Origin: Posidonia oceanica
Lineage: Eukaryota; Streptophyta; Magnoliopsida; Alismatales; Posidoniaceae
Direction of reading: 5' to 3'
DNA: 64,000 nucleotides
Assembly (NCBI GenBank): GCA_037176725.1
Contig: JAZBRS010000057.1
Span: forward strand, 90,727,501-90,791,500
The position numbers were made by a program, and so were the translations under genes. Under the pieces are notes generated by a model that had not been told where the DNA came from, did not search any database, and saw only the letters and a program-made list of their open reading frames with translations. This document shows, piece by piece, positions 53,950 through 64,000 of this stretch (position 1 is its first letter; the number at the start of each line of letters is the position of its first letter).

Positions 53950-55222
53950 TAACACAGCTTATCAAATCAAATGCAAGCACGTAACGACTGGCTGATAAAG
54001 AGGCAGATCCTAAAGCTAGCAAAGCAGTTTAGCATGCTCAACAGATAGCATTCAAAACGTAGGCATTAAGCACATTCAAACAAAGGCAGTTCTGCTTGCA
54101 CAGGGGGCGCTGGTCGATGCTCTGGACCAATGCAGCTCGAAGGGGGTCGGCACGCGCTTGATAGAAGTACTGTCTCAGTGCTGAGCCTAGCCCTGTAGGG
54201 CGGGAAGATAGAAGGAGAACGATTGATGCTGTGCATGCATGGTTTATGATTGATATGCAAGGGTATATGCAGGAACTACGATCAATGTGCTATAGCTGTA
54301 TGCAAGACTTTGGATATGCTATAGACATATGCATGATTTTTGGGTATGCTGTAGCCCTCAGCATATGGAGTGCTTTAGCGCCTACTGCTGAGGAAGAGAG
54401 GGGCCCCTGACTCACTGGACTCTACTCAAACTCCCAACTTGCTGGTGGCGCTCTGGGAAAGGTAATTGCAATGCGGGGGTGGTGGTGTAGTGAGGACAGG
54501 CTCCACGCCAAACTCTCAAGGATCTATACCTACTCTTTTCATTTTTTGCTATTTTTGCTCCCTCATAGGCGTGCAGGTCTTTTCCTATCTTTAACTTGGA
54601 GGTAATGGGCACCTGGTCGGAAGCTGGGGAGCTGCTTGCTAGGCAAGGGTGGCTAGACCCTACAGGACTTGTAGGTTTGCCAGGCGCGAACTTCGACTCC
54701 TCTCCAAGGGAAGTTGGAGGGACAGGGTTATGCTACACATCTTTATCTCTAGGGCCTACTTCTGCCTTCGCCTTCTATTTGCTCTTTTCTTTTATGCCCA
54801 TGCTCGGACATATATTTTTTGCTTACACTCTCACTCACATCCTAGCATTTTATCTCCCTTGGGAGGTGCAAGTCCTAGGGGGTTCGGATATTTTGCCTGT
54901 TCTCACTGAGTGGTGGCTCCCTCACTAGCTAAGACATCTAAGTAGTGTCAAGTGAGGCAGGGGAGACTCCTTCCAGAGCAGGCTAGCACGTCCGATTTCA
55001 TCATCGAGCCAAATGCAATGCATGATCGATAGAAGAGGATGACGATGATGATTTGATTAAGGATGATCCTTTCTTAGGCACGAGATATGCTTGAAGAGAA
55101 AGAGATGCATGGGGATGTACAAGTGCAGGGGGTGAACAAGAAGGGATGCATGGGAATGTGCAAAGGGTGGAAATGCAAAGGGACAGGACTAGGATCAAAT
55201 GATCTGCAAGGTGAGGGCCGAA
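53950..55222. other. Spacer between integrase and the DUF7745-like gene of element C
   Basis: No gene seen. The block at 54350-55010 is homologous to the spacers of A (4150-5045) and B (40240-40900). It has a shorter pyrimidine-rich stretch than A. Confidence 0.65.
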
Positions 55223-56503
55223 CTATTGATAGTATCTCTTGAGGTAGCATGCATTAACCGGTTCAGACTGCCCAACTTGGTCTATGTCCTCAAGAATTGC
55301 TGCATCGCCTGAGAATGCCTGCTTGACCACAAAGAGGCCACACCAGTTGGGTCGGAATTTACCTCGACCGTCTGGCAGATGGATGGCTCGCAAAACGAGA
55401 TTCCCTGACTGAAAGCTTCTAGGCCGCACCTTCTTCAGGTATGCCCTGGCCATCCGCTTCTGGTAGCAGTGAGCGTTATGCATTGCTTGCAATCTGCGCT
55501 CATCAATCAGGTTGAGCTGGACACAGCGGTCCTCAACCCACTCTGCTTCTTCTAGCTCTGCTTCTCGTAGGACCCGCAGCAAGGGGATCTCTATTTCAAC
55601 AGGTAGCACCGCCTCCATACCGTACGCCAGTGAGTACGGGGTTGCTCCTGTCGAGGTCCGCACTGATGTCCTGTACGCCCAGAGTGCATACGGAAGCTTG
55701 TCATGCCAGTCTTTGTGGGTTTCTGCCATCTTCTTCATTATTTTCACAATATTTTTGTTGGCGGACTCCACTGCTCCATTCATCTGCGGCCGATAGGGCA
55801 AGGATCTACGATGCTTGATCTTGAGGTTCTGTAGGTACTCCTCGATCCTCTTTGCAATGAAGTTCGAGCCGTTGTCAGAGATGATTGCATGTGGGGCCCC
55901 ATACCGGGCAACGATGTTGTTTCTGATAAACTTCTCTATCGCCATGGCTGTGACTGCTTTGTAGGAGGTTGCTTCCACCCACTTAGTGAAGTAGTCTATC
56001 GCTACTAGAATGAAGCGATGACCATTCGAAGCCGCAAGGTGTATAACGCTGATGACATCAATCCCCCAAGTGGAGAAGGGCCATGGCGAGGACATGCTGT
56101 GCAATTCCTGCAGGGGAGCATGCATGAGATTACCATGGATCTGGCAGTTGTGGCATCTACGCACAAACTGGCAGCAGTCTGCCTCCATGGTTGACCAGAA
56201 GTAGCCTTGGAGCATGATCTTCTTGGCCAGCAACACGCCATTCATATGCGGGCCACAAGTCCCTGCATGAACTTGGAGCATCAGCGTGTCGGCCTCTGCC
56301 TTGCTCAAGCAGTGTAGGAGCATCTGATTGTAAGATCTTCTGCACAACTGCCCCACTCCTAACACATACTTCGACGCCAGACGTGCCAAAGTTCTTCCAT
56401 CTACTGCTGAGGTGCCAGGAGGGTGGCTGCCAGACTCCAAGAAGGTCTTGATATCGTGGTACCAAGGCTGCTCTTCTACTAGGTCTGCCTCCTCTATGCT
56501 CAT
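55223..56503 (-). CDS. Element C integrase
   Basis: ORF of 426 residues ending KRYYQ, uninterrupted from MSIEEADL. It has VHAGTCGPH, CHNC, WGIDVIS, DNGSNF, NGAVESANK (D-35-E), GRGKFRPNW and no chromodomain. All three acidic catalytic residues are present although the element is otherwise badly broken. An in-frame TAG just upstream replaces the Q found in element A. Confidence 0.92.
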   Translation of the reverse strand: MSIEEADLVEEQPWYHDIKTFLESGSHPPGTSAVDGRTLARLASKYVLGVGQLCRRSYNQMLLHCLSKAEADTLMLQVHAGTCGPHMNGVLLAKKIMLQGYFWSTMEADCCQFVRRCHNCQIHGNLMHAPLQELHSMSSPWPFSTWGIDVISVIHLAASNGHRFILVAIDYFTKWVEATSYKAVTAMAIEKFIRNNIVARYGAPHAIISDNGSNFIAKRIEEYLQNLKIKHRRSLPYRPQMNGAVESANKNIVKIMKKMAETHKDWHDKLPYALWAYRTSVRTSTGATPYSLAYGMEAVLPVEIEIPLLRVLREAELEEAEWVEDRCVQLNLIDERRLQAMHNAHCYQKRMARAYLKKVRPRSFQSGNLVLRAIHLPDGRGKFRPNWCGLFVVKQAFSGDAAILEDIDQVGQSEPVNACYLKRYYQ

Positions 56504-57244
56504 GCAATGTGCAGGCTACTCCATGCAGGTAACTGATACATCCACTGCATGGTCTTCAGGTATACTGAGCTAGGACGCCAAGGTTGCTAGCGCATCTACA
56601 TATGCGTTCCTTGCCCTGTTCATGTATGAGAAGCGGATGCTTGCAAATTGTTCTATCAGCTTCAGCAGATGTTCGTGATATGGCACAAGCTTTGGATCAT
56701 TTGTTCTCCAATCGCCATTCACTTGGGAGATCACCAACATGGCATCGCCGTGCATATGCAGCTTCTACACTTCATGCTCGAGCGCGACCTTCAATCCCAG
56801 AATGCATGCTTCATACTCTGCTTCATTATTAGTGCATTTGAAGGTCAGCTTCTTTGCAAAGGGGATCATCTGTCCCTATGGAGTCGTCAGCACTGTGCCT
56901 ATGCCTCAACCCTTCTTGTTGACAGTGCCATCAAAATAGAGCTGCCACTGCTCTCGGTCTTCAGGGTCCTTCTCCTCTGAGTCCTCCATTGCAAAGAGTA
57001 TGTCCTCATCCGGGAACTGCGTCTGGAGAGGCTGGTACTCAAGCAAGGGAAAGTCGGCAAGATGATCTGCCATGGCTTGGTCCTTCATGGCTCGCTGCGT
57101 GACAAAGGTGATGTCGTACTGAGACAACAACACTTGCCACTTGACGCATCTACCCACCATAGCTGGCTTCTGGAAGAGAAACTTGATAGGGTCATGCCTG
57201 CAGAGAAGATGAACTGGGTACGCTATCATGTAATGCCTTAGTTT
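56504..57244 (-). pseudogene. Element C archaeal-type RNase H and end of first RNase H
   Basis: Same frame as the integrase ORF, with stops near 56573, 56767, 56877, 56908 and 57247. Compared with A these replace W, Q, Q, R and Q respectively. Motifs YFDGTVN, HGDAMLV and NAYVDALATLAS remain. Confidence 0.87.
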
Positions 57245-58828
57245 CTACACTGCCCAGAAGAGAGATAAGCAAGTTTTCTCCATTGCACTATACCTAGCCT
57301 TGCAATCATTAAACTTCTTGCTCAGGTAATAGATAGCACGTTCCTTTCTATCGGATTCATCATGTTGGCCCAGGACAACGCCCATGGAATGCTGCATGGT
57401 AGAGAGGTAGAGAAGCAGAGGTCTCCTCGGCATGGGAGAAACCAAGATAGGAGGCTTGATCAGAAGTTGTTTGATTTTGTCAAAGGCAGCTTGGCACTCC
57501 TCGCTCTAGTTGATTTGTGCATGCTTCTTCAGGAGCTTAAAGATCGATTCGTAGATAGGCGTGAGCTGTGCAATGAACCGACTGATATACTACAGGTGTC
57601 CGAGCAGGCCTCGGACTTCTTTTTCAGTCCTGAGGGGTGGCATGTCCACAATGGCTTTTGCTTTCATCGGGTCCACTTCAATCCCCCTCTGGTTAACAAT
57701 GTAGCCCAGGAGCTTGCCAGAGGATACCTCGAATACGCTTTTGCTGGGGTTGAGGTGCAATTTGTACTTCTTCAAGCGGTCAAAGAGCTTCCTTAGACAG
57801 GCGAGGTGATCTTCAGGCTCTTTGAACTTGGCAATCATATCGTCCACGTAAACCTCAACTTCTTGGTGCATGAGGTCGTGGAATAATGCAGTCATTGCCC
57901 TCTGATAGGTTGCGCTAGCATTCTTCAGCCCAAACGGCATAACTTGGTAGCAGAAGACTCCCCAAAGGGTTATGAAGGAGGTTTTCTCCATGTCTTCTTC
58001 CGCCATTCTCTTTTGGTTGTAGCCGGAGAAGCCGTCCATGAAAGAGAGCATTTTGTGCCCTGCAGTGTTATCAATTAGGATGTCAATGTGCGACAGTGGG
58101 AAATCATCATTGGGACTTGCCTTGTTCAGGTCCCGATAGTCGATGCACATGTGGACTCGGCCATCCTTCTTGGGCACTGGCACAACGTTTGCACGCCACT
58201 CAGGGTAAAGGACGGCCTTGAGGAAGTTAACATTGTGCTGCTTCATGATCTCTTCTTTGATCATGAGTAGCCACTGTGGTCGCCATCGCCTTAGCTTCTG
58301 CTTTACTGGCTTTGCATCTGGATCCAAAGGCAAGTTGTGCACGACTATTTCAACGTCGAGGCCGACCATATCCTCATAGCTCCAAGCGAAGACATCTGCA
58401 TATTCTTTCAAGAATGCGATGAACTCTGCTCTAGCCTGGGGTGACAAGTGGGCGCTAATGCGAACCTCTCTGGCCTCCTCTGCAGTGCCAATGTTGACAA
58501 CCTTTATCTCTTCCTTGACATGGAGGTTGGGGCCTTCTGGATCATCATCGTGGTGCCGGAACTCAGGCGATGGTTTGTCATTCTCATCCTTGCCTGTATC
58601 TTCCTCCTCTCCATATGCAATGAGTTCTGAGAGGATCTCCTTCTCAAAAGTTGTATCTGAGATATTGAAGTGTTCCGTTGCTTGGCCCTGGTGACGCTTC
58701 AAGATGGTCATGCTTACCCTAGTGTTCTTGTATCCTCGGCGCGTGACCTCTATCCTGGCAATCTGCTCTGCCTGCTCTGCTTGCTCTGACCCTGCTGCTG
58801 ACACTGCTGATTCTACTGACTCTACCAC
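57245..58828 (-). CDS. Element C reverse transcriptase
   Basis: ORF of 412 residues (58828-57590) followed in frame by short broken parts to 57245. It has MCIDYRDLN, MDGFSGYNQ, VMPFGLKNASATYQR and VYVDDMI. The stop at 57590 (LGHL-stop) replaces Q. The ORF starts in the pro-RT linker and reads through NTRVSMTILKRHQGQ, showing that no intron is needed to join protease and RT here, unlike the split arrangement described for Ogre. Confidence 0.9.
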
Positions 58829-60143
58829 TGCTATCTGTACTATTTCTGCTGGCTGTGCTGTTGCTGCTTGTGCGGTTACTGCCCGTGCGGTTGCTTGCGA
58901 TACTGCTGCTTGTGCATGCTGTGCTGCTGCCTATGATGCTACTGCTGCTTGTGCAGTTGGCTGCGATGCTACTGCTTGTGCATGATGCGCTGCAGATGCT
59001 AATGCTGATACTGCAGGTGCTAGTGCATGTTATGCTGATGCTACCGATGTTGATGCATGTTGTACTGCTGATGCCGATGCTTGCGATGCTACTGCTGCTG
59101 GTGCTTGCTGTGCTAATGCTGCTGGTACTTGCGATGCTGCTGATGTGGATGTTTGCGATGCTGCTGCTGATGCTTGCTGTGCTACGTGGGGCATGGATTG
59201 CATATACCACTTAGACCTACTGCCTGGCTACTGAGTGATGAGCTCATCTGGTCTATTGGGCACTGCTACTGCTGGATCTTCTTCAATGGCCATGATGGAG
59301 GGTTCTGTAGCCACGGCTTTCCCCTTCCTCTGTGCTGCTTCGTGCTCTGCGACGTCCTCTGCCAGGGACTTGAGTTGTTCTTGGAACAGCTGCTCCAAGT
59401 CTCCCATCCTAAAGTCGACCTCAGCCTCTGCAGCCGCTGCTCCCTCCTCATCCGAGGGCGAGTCAACGTAGTAGGCGACGGTTACTTCTGACTCTTGGGC
59501 GATCGCTAGGCCTACTGCTGCTTGGGGCATTTGCCTCACTACTGTCGGGTAGGTTGCCAGGGTCACTGCTGCTACTGGAGGGGAGGCACAAGTGCTCCTC
59601 GGGAGGACCGATGGCTGGGTCGCTATGCTTGGGGACAAAACGCCGGTGCCCATGGGTGACAGTGGTCGTCTCCTAGTAGCAGCGGCAAGAATCCTCCGCA
59701 AAGCGAGATCTGCTAAAGCTGACAGCGGTGTGCCTGATAGAGCCGCCTGGTTTGCTTGTGGCATTGTCAATGATGTGGGCCGAGTCACGCTGCTGCCTGA
59801 TCCGACTGATTGCTCCGTCGGAGAAGGTGATTTCCATGTTGGTACGGCTACGGTCACAGGCGGACTGCTGGATAGTGTCGAAGGGCGTGTTTTTGACCCT
59901 AGAGGTGCTGCTGTGGCTGTCGGTGACCTTGGTGAAGCTGCAGGAAGAGGAGAAACTGTTAATCCCACCACAGGGCCTACCAACTCTGCTGCTGCGTCAG
60001 TGAGTGCCAAGCAAACTGACCGGGATGATGTCACGCTGAGCTGATCCTTGCTGCTGGTTGGGGCTGCGCTGACTATGCCAGACTACTCCTCATCTGAGTA
60101 GTAGTCTTCAATGCAGACTCATTCTTCTGTTGGTAGCAGAGAG
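58829..60143 (-). pseudogene. Element C pro-RT linker with trinucleotide expansion
   Basis: In the pol frame this reads as an Ala/Gln/Ser/Val-rich linker encoded largely by GCT/TGC repeats (plus about 58850-59170), with few stops. The part at 59228-60034 is open for 268 codons and Ser/Pro/Ala-rich with an acidic YYVDSPSDEE segment also present in A. A long out-of-frame ORF on the same repeats (58719-59210) is not credited. Confidence 0.8.
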
Positions 60144-61060
60144 CTTAAGCATGACACTGGCTGTTCTGTGGCTTTACTGCTGCTTGGATCCAGGATACCT
60201 GCACTGGTGAAATTAGTGAGGCCCTGTAGGATGGCGATGCTTTGATCCTTGGGCTGCATACACTTGTCTGTGCTGGACTGCAGGTCATATCCGAGTCCTT
60301 TAGAATCTCTTCGCTCTGCTGCTTGGACCGGCTCAACGATTCCCTAGCCGTACCGCCCGAGTGGCATTCCCTTGACATAGCCCCACCTGTAACAGACATT
60401 TTCGACCATCCTGAAGGGGTTATTGTGAACAGCCAAAGAGTTGACACGTTCAAGATCAGGTATAAAGTTAACCGGCTCACACCGATTAACTCGATACAAG
60501 GCATTTGAAAGTTCGGGATCAAAAGGGACAGTCTGCGAAGAGATAGGTGCAACCGCCTTGATCCGCTCTTTCTCGAAGTTTTCTTCCATGACAACGATAA
60601 CATCATCGCTATGGCGAAACTTAATCATGCGGTGGGGGGTTGAGGGGATGACTTGATGCTTATGCAGCCAAGGGCGCCCAAACAAAAGATTGAAATTGGG
60701 CTCCAAGTCGACAATGTAGAATTCTACATCGAAGACGACCGGGCCAATCTCGAGAGGAATAATCAAGATCCCAAGAGCGTCATGGTGGGTGTTGTCAAAA
60801 GCTGTCATTCCCTTTATTGTCGGGGTGATATCCTCAGCTTTGAATCCGAGCCTGGTTGCAGTGCGCAAGGGACAGACATTAAGGCCTGATCCGTTATCAA
60901 CCAGCGATAGGGGAATGCGAAAGTTTTTGTATTGCACCGTGACAAACAAGGACTGGTTGTGATTATTCTCCGCCGAAGGTAGCTCATCGCTCGTGAAAGA
61001 GATGATCTGGGGCTCCGCAATGATGCCAACCATGCTCTCCAAAGTCGCGGGTTCTATAGC
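60144..61060 (-). pseudogene. Element C aspartic protease and G-patch
   Basis: ORF 61042-60344 reads MVGIIAEPQIISFTSDELP, VDNGSGLNVCPLRT (about plus 60890) and LLFGRPWLHKH, then enters the G-patch WGYVKGMPLGRYG at a TAG that replaces Q. The G-patch continues in frame to GLGYDL (about plus 60290). Another TGA in the acidic segment replaces W. Confidence 0.87.
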
Positions 61061-61905
61061 TTAGGACACATGGGCTGCTTGGAACACTCGAAGGAAAGCC
61101 TCACGGTGTTCGGAAGAGGAGTGTATAAGGTCCCAAATTGAAATGTCGGCTTTAACCCTCCTAAGCTGGGAGGTGATGTCAGTCTTGTGGTGCGGCTTTC
61201 TGGTGGTAGAAGGAGGTGCTTTAGGGGTAGGCTCTACAGGGCTAGGTGCAGGGGGTTGGCCCGATGCTGGAGGTGCTACGGGTTGGCTTGAAGCTGAAGG
61301 TGCTACGGGTTGGTTTGACTCTGAAGGTGCTATGAGTTGGCTTGAAGGAGGGGGCGCAGCGGGTGTTGGACGGCTGGGCCATACCACCGGAGCTGCGAGC
61401 TTGTAGACCCTCCCCGATCGCGTGACTTCCGTGCACGTTTCCGTGACGTAGTTGTAGGGCACGCGATGGGGGTCCCAGGTTAAGTCAATAACCGGAGGGG
61501 CTTGTGCTGCGAGCACAAGAGGGGCTACGGGGGCATGAGCTAGGCGAGGGGGAAAAGGGTGATGCTACTGGTAGGTTGCTGGGGGTCCTGGCTGAGACCT
61601 AGCTAGTAGGCTGACTGGGGGTCTACCTAAAAGGGAGGCAGGGTTTCGGGCCTGCGATCTAGCCTAAGGGTATACAGGGGCAGGGGCATGAGGATGCATG
61701 GTAGGGCGCGTGGCAAAGCGCCCCGGCCTGGCACGTGGTCAGATCATAAGGATCCCCGACTCGGAGCCGGCAATGGCCGCACGATAGAGAGAGAGGGAAG
61801 GGCTCCGAGACATCATGAATGAGCTCAGAGGGGTCTACCACAGACGTAGTAGGCCCAGAAGGGGAGAGAGAGTAGATTGCCGAGGTCCCCGCGCCTTTCA
61901 GATTG
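61061..61905 (-). pseudogene. Element C gag-protease junction region, cut by element D
   Basis: ORF 61516-61061 has AEVTRSGRVYK and RVKADISIWDLIHSSSEHREAFLRVFQAAHVS, which precede the protease in A and B. Upstream, 61905-61659 still matches A (GPTTSVVDPSELI-DVSEPFPLSL) up to the D junction. The rest of gag lies beyond D, outside the window. A proline/alanine repeat with SFKPT-like units is visible at plus 61240-61340. Confidence 0.83.
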
Positions 61906-64000
61906 TGTAGACACCCTAAATCTAGAAGTCGGGCGACGGTTGTTTGCTCCCAAAAGCGCACGGACGAGGCGGCCCCGACCTTTTCTTGAAACCCCAAACC
62001 CAACCTTCCCACCCAAACTTCACCAATCACATCCCAATACATCCACCACAAATACCCCAAAACCATAGCCTTGGATGGCCCACAAACCAGAGAAGCAGGA
62101 TCAGAAGGTGAGGCAGCTACTGACAGGATCACTCCCGCGTAGAGCTCCCGCGTGGCGCTCCCACGTGTTTTCCTGCATCAGTGGCAAAACTGACGGGATT
62201 ACTCTCACGTCGAGCTCCCGAGTGGCACTCCCGCGTGTTGTCCTGCATCAGTGGCAAAAACTGGCACTCTAACACTCACATAGAGCTCCCGCGTGGCGCT
62301 CCTGCTTGTTGTCCTGTGTCGGTAGCGAAAATAGATAGACTGACACTCGCGCCGAGCTCCCGCGTTTTGTCCTGTGTCAGTAGTAAAAATCAGGCGGGCC
62401 AATCACCTTGGCCCACCTTTTCCTCGCTCGCCATTGGTTCCCGCCGATCTGGGCTTGTGCCTCCGGACACCTGGATCATCCAACCGTCCATCCCAACTGA
62501 CTCCACCCATCGATCTTCAATCAACATCTCATGCACCCATTTTAAATCTAGATCTGCACCAACAGTTTACACCGTTTTCCTCCGCCTATAAAATAGTGTT
62601 CCCAGCTGGCTGAGCCCGCTCTCTGGCTTCTCAAGCTTCCCTGAGCATCCCTCTTGAATCCCGAACAACCCCTCGAACTCCCCAGAGCTTCCAGAGCCCC
62701 CAAAACTCCTCAATTCCAGCGTCCTGGGATTGAGAACCCAACTCCGGCGAACCTCCTCGCTGTCGAGACAACACCCGAGTTCCACCACCTCCAGAGCCTT
62801 CCCTTGAGCCCGTTAGAGAGTGTGTGACCTTCCTCTAGCATCCTTGAGCTCCGCAGCCTCTGTTAGCGACGCATCTGCAGCAGTGCCGTCGCCGGAGAAG
62901 ACACTGCCCGCAGCGCGTCTCAGGCAAGTATTTGTCCTTCAGTTAGCTTAGAGTAGTTCCTAGCAGTTGTATGTTCATTTCCTAGGAGCTATCCGCATTT
63001 TTAGCTAGCCGCATTGTCTGTTTCTTTTCTCTTCCGCCGCCTCTTGCGGAGGAAAGACGGCCCGTGCATGGCCTCGCGCCGTCGCGCACGTAGCCACCTT
63101 GCCCCACCGCTCTGAGTCTCCGGCAGGATCCCCCGTACTCGCCTCTAGCCTCCTCAGTGCGCCCACGGCCAACAGCACTCTCCAAGCTGCCTCTATGGCC
63201 GGCGGAATTACGCAGTTGCCGGCGCAATACTGCTGAGGTGGGGGCGACGATTTGGGCGATGCCGCTTTGCATCTGCACCCCGGTTGGGTAGCTTGGTACA
63301 TCACCTTGCTTCCCCAACCGTTTCCATCACATTTCATCAAGCATCGGGTCCGAAATCTGGAGATGAAGGTCCTCTGTCTGAATGGCCAGTCCCGCGCCAA
63401 GGTCCAGCGTGGACCTCCCGTGTGTCTGACTGTGACGCCAGGCCGAGTTCCCAGTCCTTTTCAACCCCCATTTGCACCTGTTTCATTTATAATCTAGCAT
63501 ATTATTGTCGTCGGGCATCCCCTCTTCATCATCCATCTGTTTTCTTTAGATTCTATTAGCCGTTGGGCTCGGAATCCGGCGATGAAGGTTCTCTGTCCAA
63601 ACCGACTAGTCCTACGCTGAGGTCCCGCGTGGACCTCCCGTGTGTTTGACTATGATATCGGGCAGAGTTCCCAGCCCCTTTTCGAGCTGTGTTTACCTCT
63701 GTTTCTTTGATGTTATTGCATATTATTGTTCCGAGATGCCTCCTCCTCATTATTCAACCAGTTCTATACCGAATTGAATTAAGGAGAGCCCCCCATTTGG
63801 CTATGACTTTCCACTAGACAAGCGAACTGTTCCCGCGTGGAGGTCCCACGTGGGACTCCCGCGTATTTAAAAGTAGCCTCTATAGATGTGGATAGAGCCT
63901 TTTATCCTTGTGTTAGCTACCCCTCATGCATGTTTACATTCAAGCATCCTTTAGTTATTTCTCTGTTTCCTTTTGAGCAATGTTTACTTAAGCCTTACAT
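61906..64000 (+). mobile_element. Element D: B-family LTR in plus orientation, cut by the window end
   Basis: Starts TGTAGACACCC directly after GATTG (61901-61905, likely target duplication) inside element C gag. It follows the B-family LTR in sequence and order: U3 array 62133-62362, TATA box 62587-62593, then the R-U5 region with the internal duplication (about 63390-63650). About 2.1 kb of an expected 3.0 kb is present. Whether it is a solo LTR or the 5' LTR of a full element cannot be seen. Confidence 0.9.
62587..62593 (+). promoter_or_regulatory. TATA box of the element D LTR
   Basis: TATAAAA in CGCCTATAAAATAG, about 680 bases from the LTR start. Transcription would run rightward, out of the window. 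Confidence 0.7.

Larger units (their letters stand above)
53662..61905 (-). mobile_element. Element C: oldest Tat-lineage element, main visible part
   Basis: Minus-strand gag C-terminus, protease, RT, RNase H, integrase, spacer and the start of the extra gene. The rest of the extra gene is at 21284-22212. Elements A and B and the D LTR are inserted into it, so it predates all three. From 61516 to 55223 all long ORFs share one frame, interrupted only by substitution stops. Both LTRs are outside the window. Confidence 0.88.

Noticed and set aside
58719..59210. 163-codon Ser/Ile-rich ORF
   Set aside because: It is out of frame with pol and is a frame shadow of the GCT/TGC repeat tract in the linker.

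Overview
The window is repetitive DNA from a flowering plant with a large, retrotransposon-rich genome. I see no ordinary host gene. Almost every base belongs to long terminal repeat (LTR) retrotransposons of the Ty3/gypsy Tat lineage (Retand/Ogre-like). The lineage is shown by a tRNA-Arg type primer binding site, a gag-protease-RT-RNaseH-integrase order without chromodomain, a second archaeal-type RNase H between RT and integrase, a G-patch after the protease, and an extra gene 3' of pol. The species cannot be fixed from the sequence.

The layout is a nest. Element C (minus strand, both LTRs outside the window) is the oldest visible layer. Its pol lies at 55223-61905 and its extra DUF7745-like gene is split into 53849-53662 and 22212-21284. 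Element A (minus) was inserted into the 3' part of that gene. Its 5' LTR is 15340-21283, its gag-pol 14168-5259, its intronless DUF7745-like ORF 3708-2506, and its tandem-repeat 3' UTR 1-2505; its 3' LTR is off the left edge. Element B (minus, 22213-53661, about 31.4 kb) was inserted into the 5' part of the same gene and keeps both about 3.0-kb LTRs. An LTR of the B family in plus orientation (element D, 61906 to the window end) interrupts C's gag. A solo LTR of the A family (33164-38909) sits in the DUF7745-like gene carried by B. Five-base target duplications are visible at the B and solo-LTR junctions.

Element B carries the most unusual cargo. Between its tandem-repeat 3' UTR and pol, on the strand opposite to the element, are a decayed intron-containing plant mobile domain (PMD) gene (about 29670-31875) and a DUF7745-like gene (32554-39590) with a 77-nt intron. 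In A the same gene is in sense orientation and lacks that intron.

Decay differs between layers. A has one reading frame of about 8.9 kb with four stops. C has one frame with many stops. B has many stops plus frameshifts. Most stops are CAG to TAG, CGA to TGA or TGG to TAG/TGA changes relative to sister copies, as expected from deamination of methylated cytosine. Domain names are given from recognised motifs; no database search was possible.
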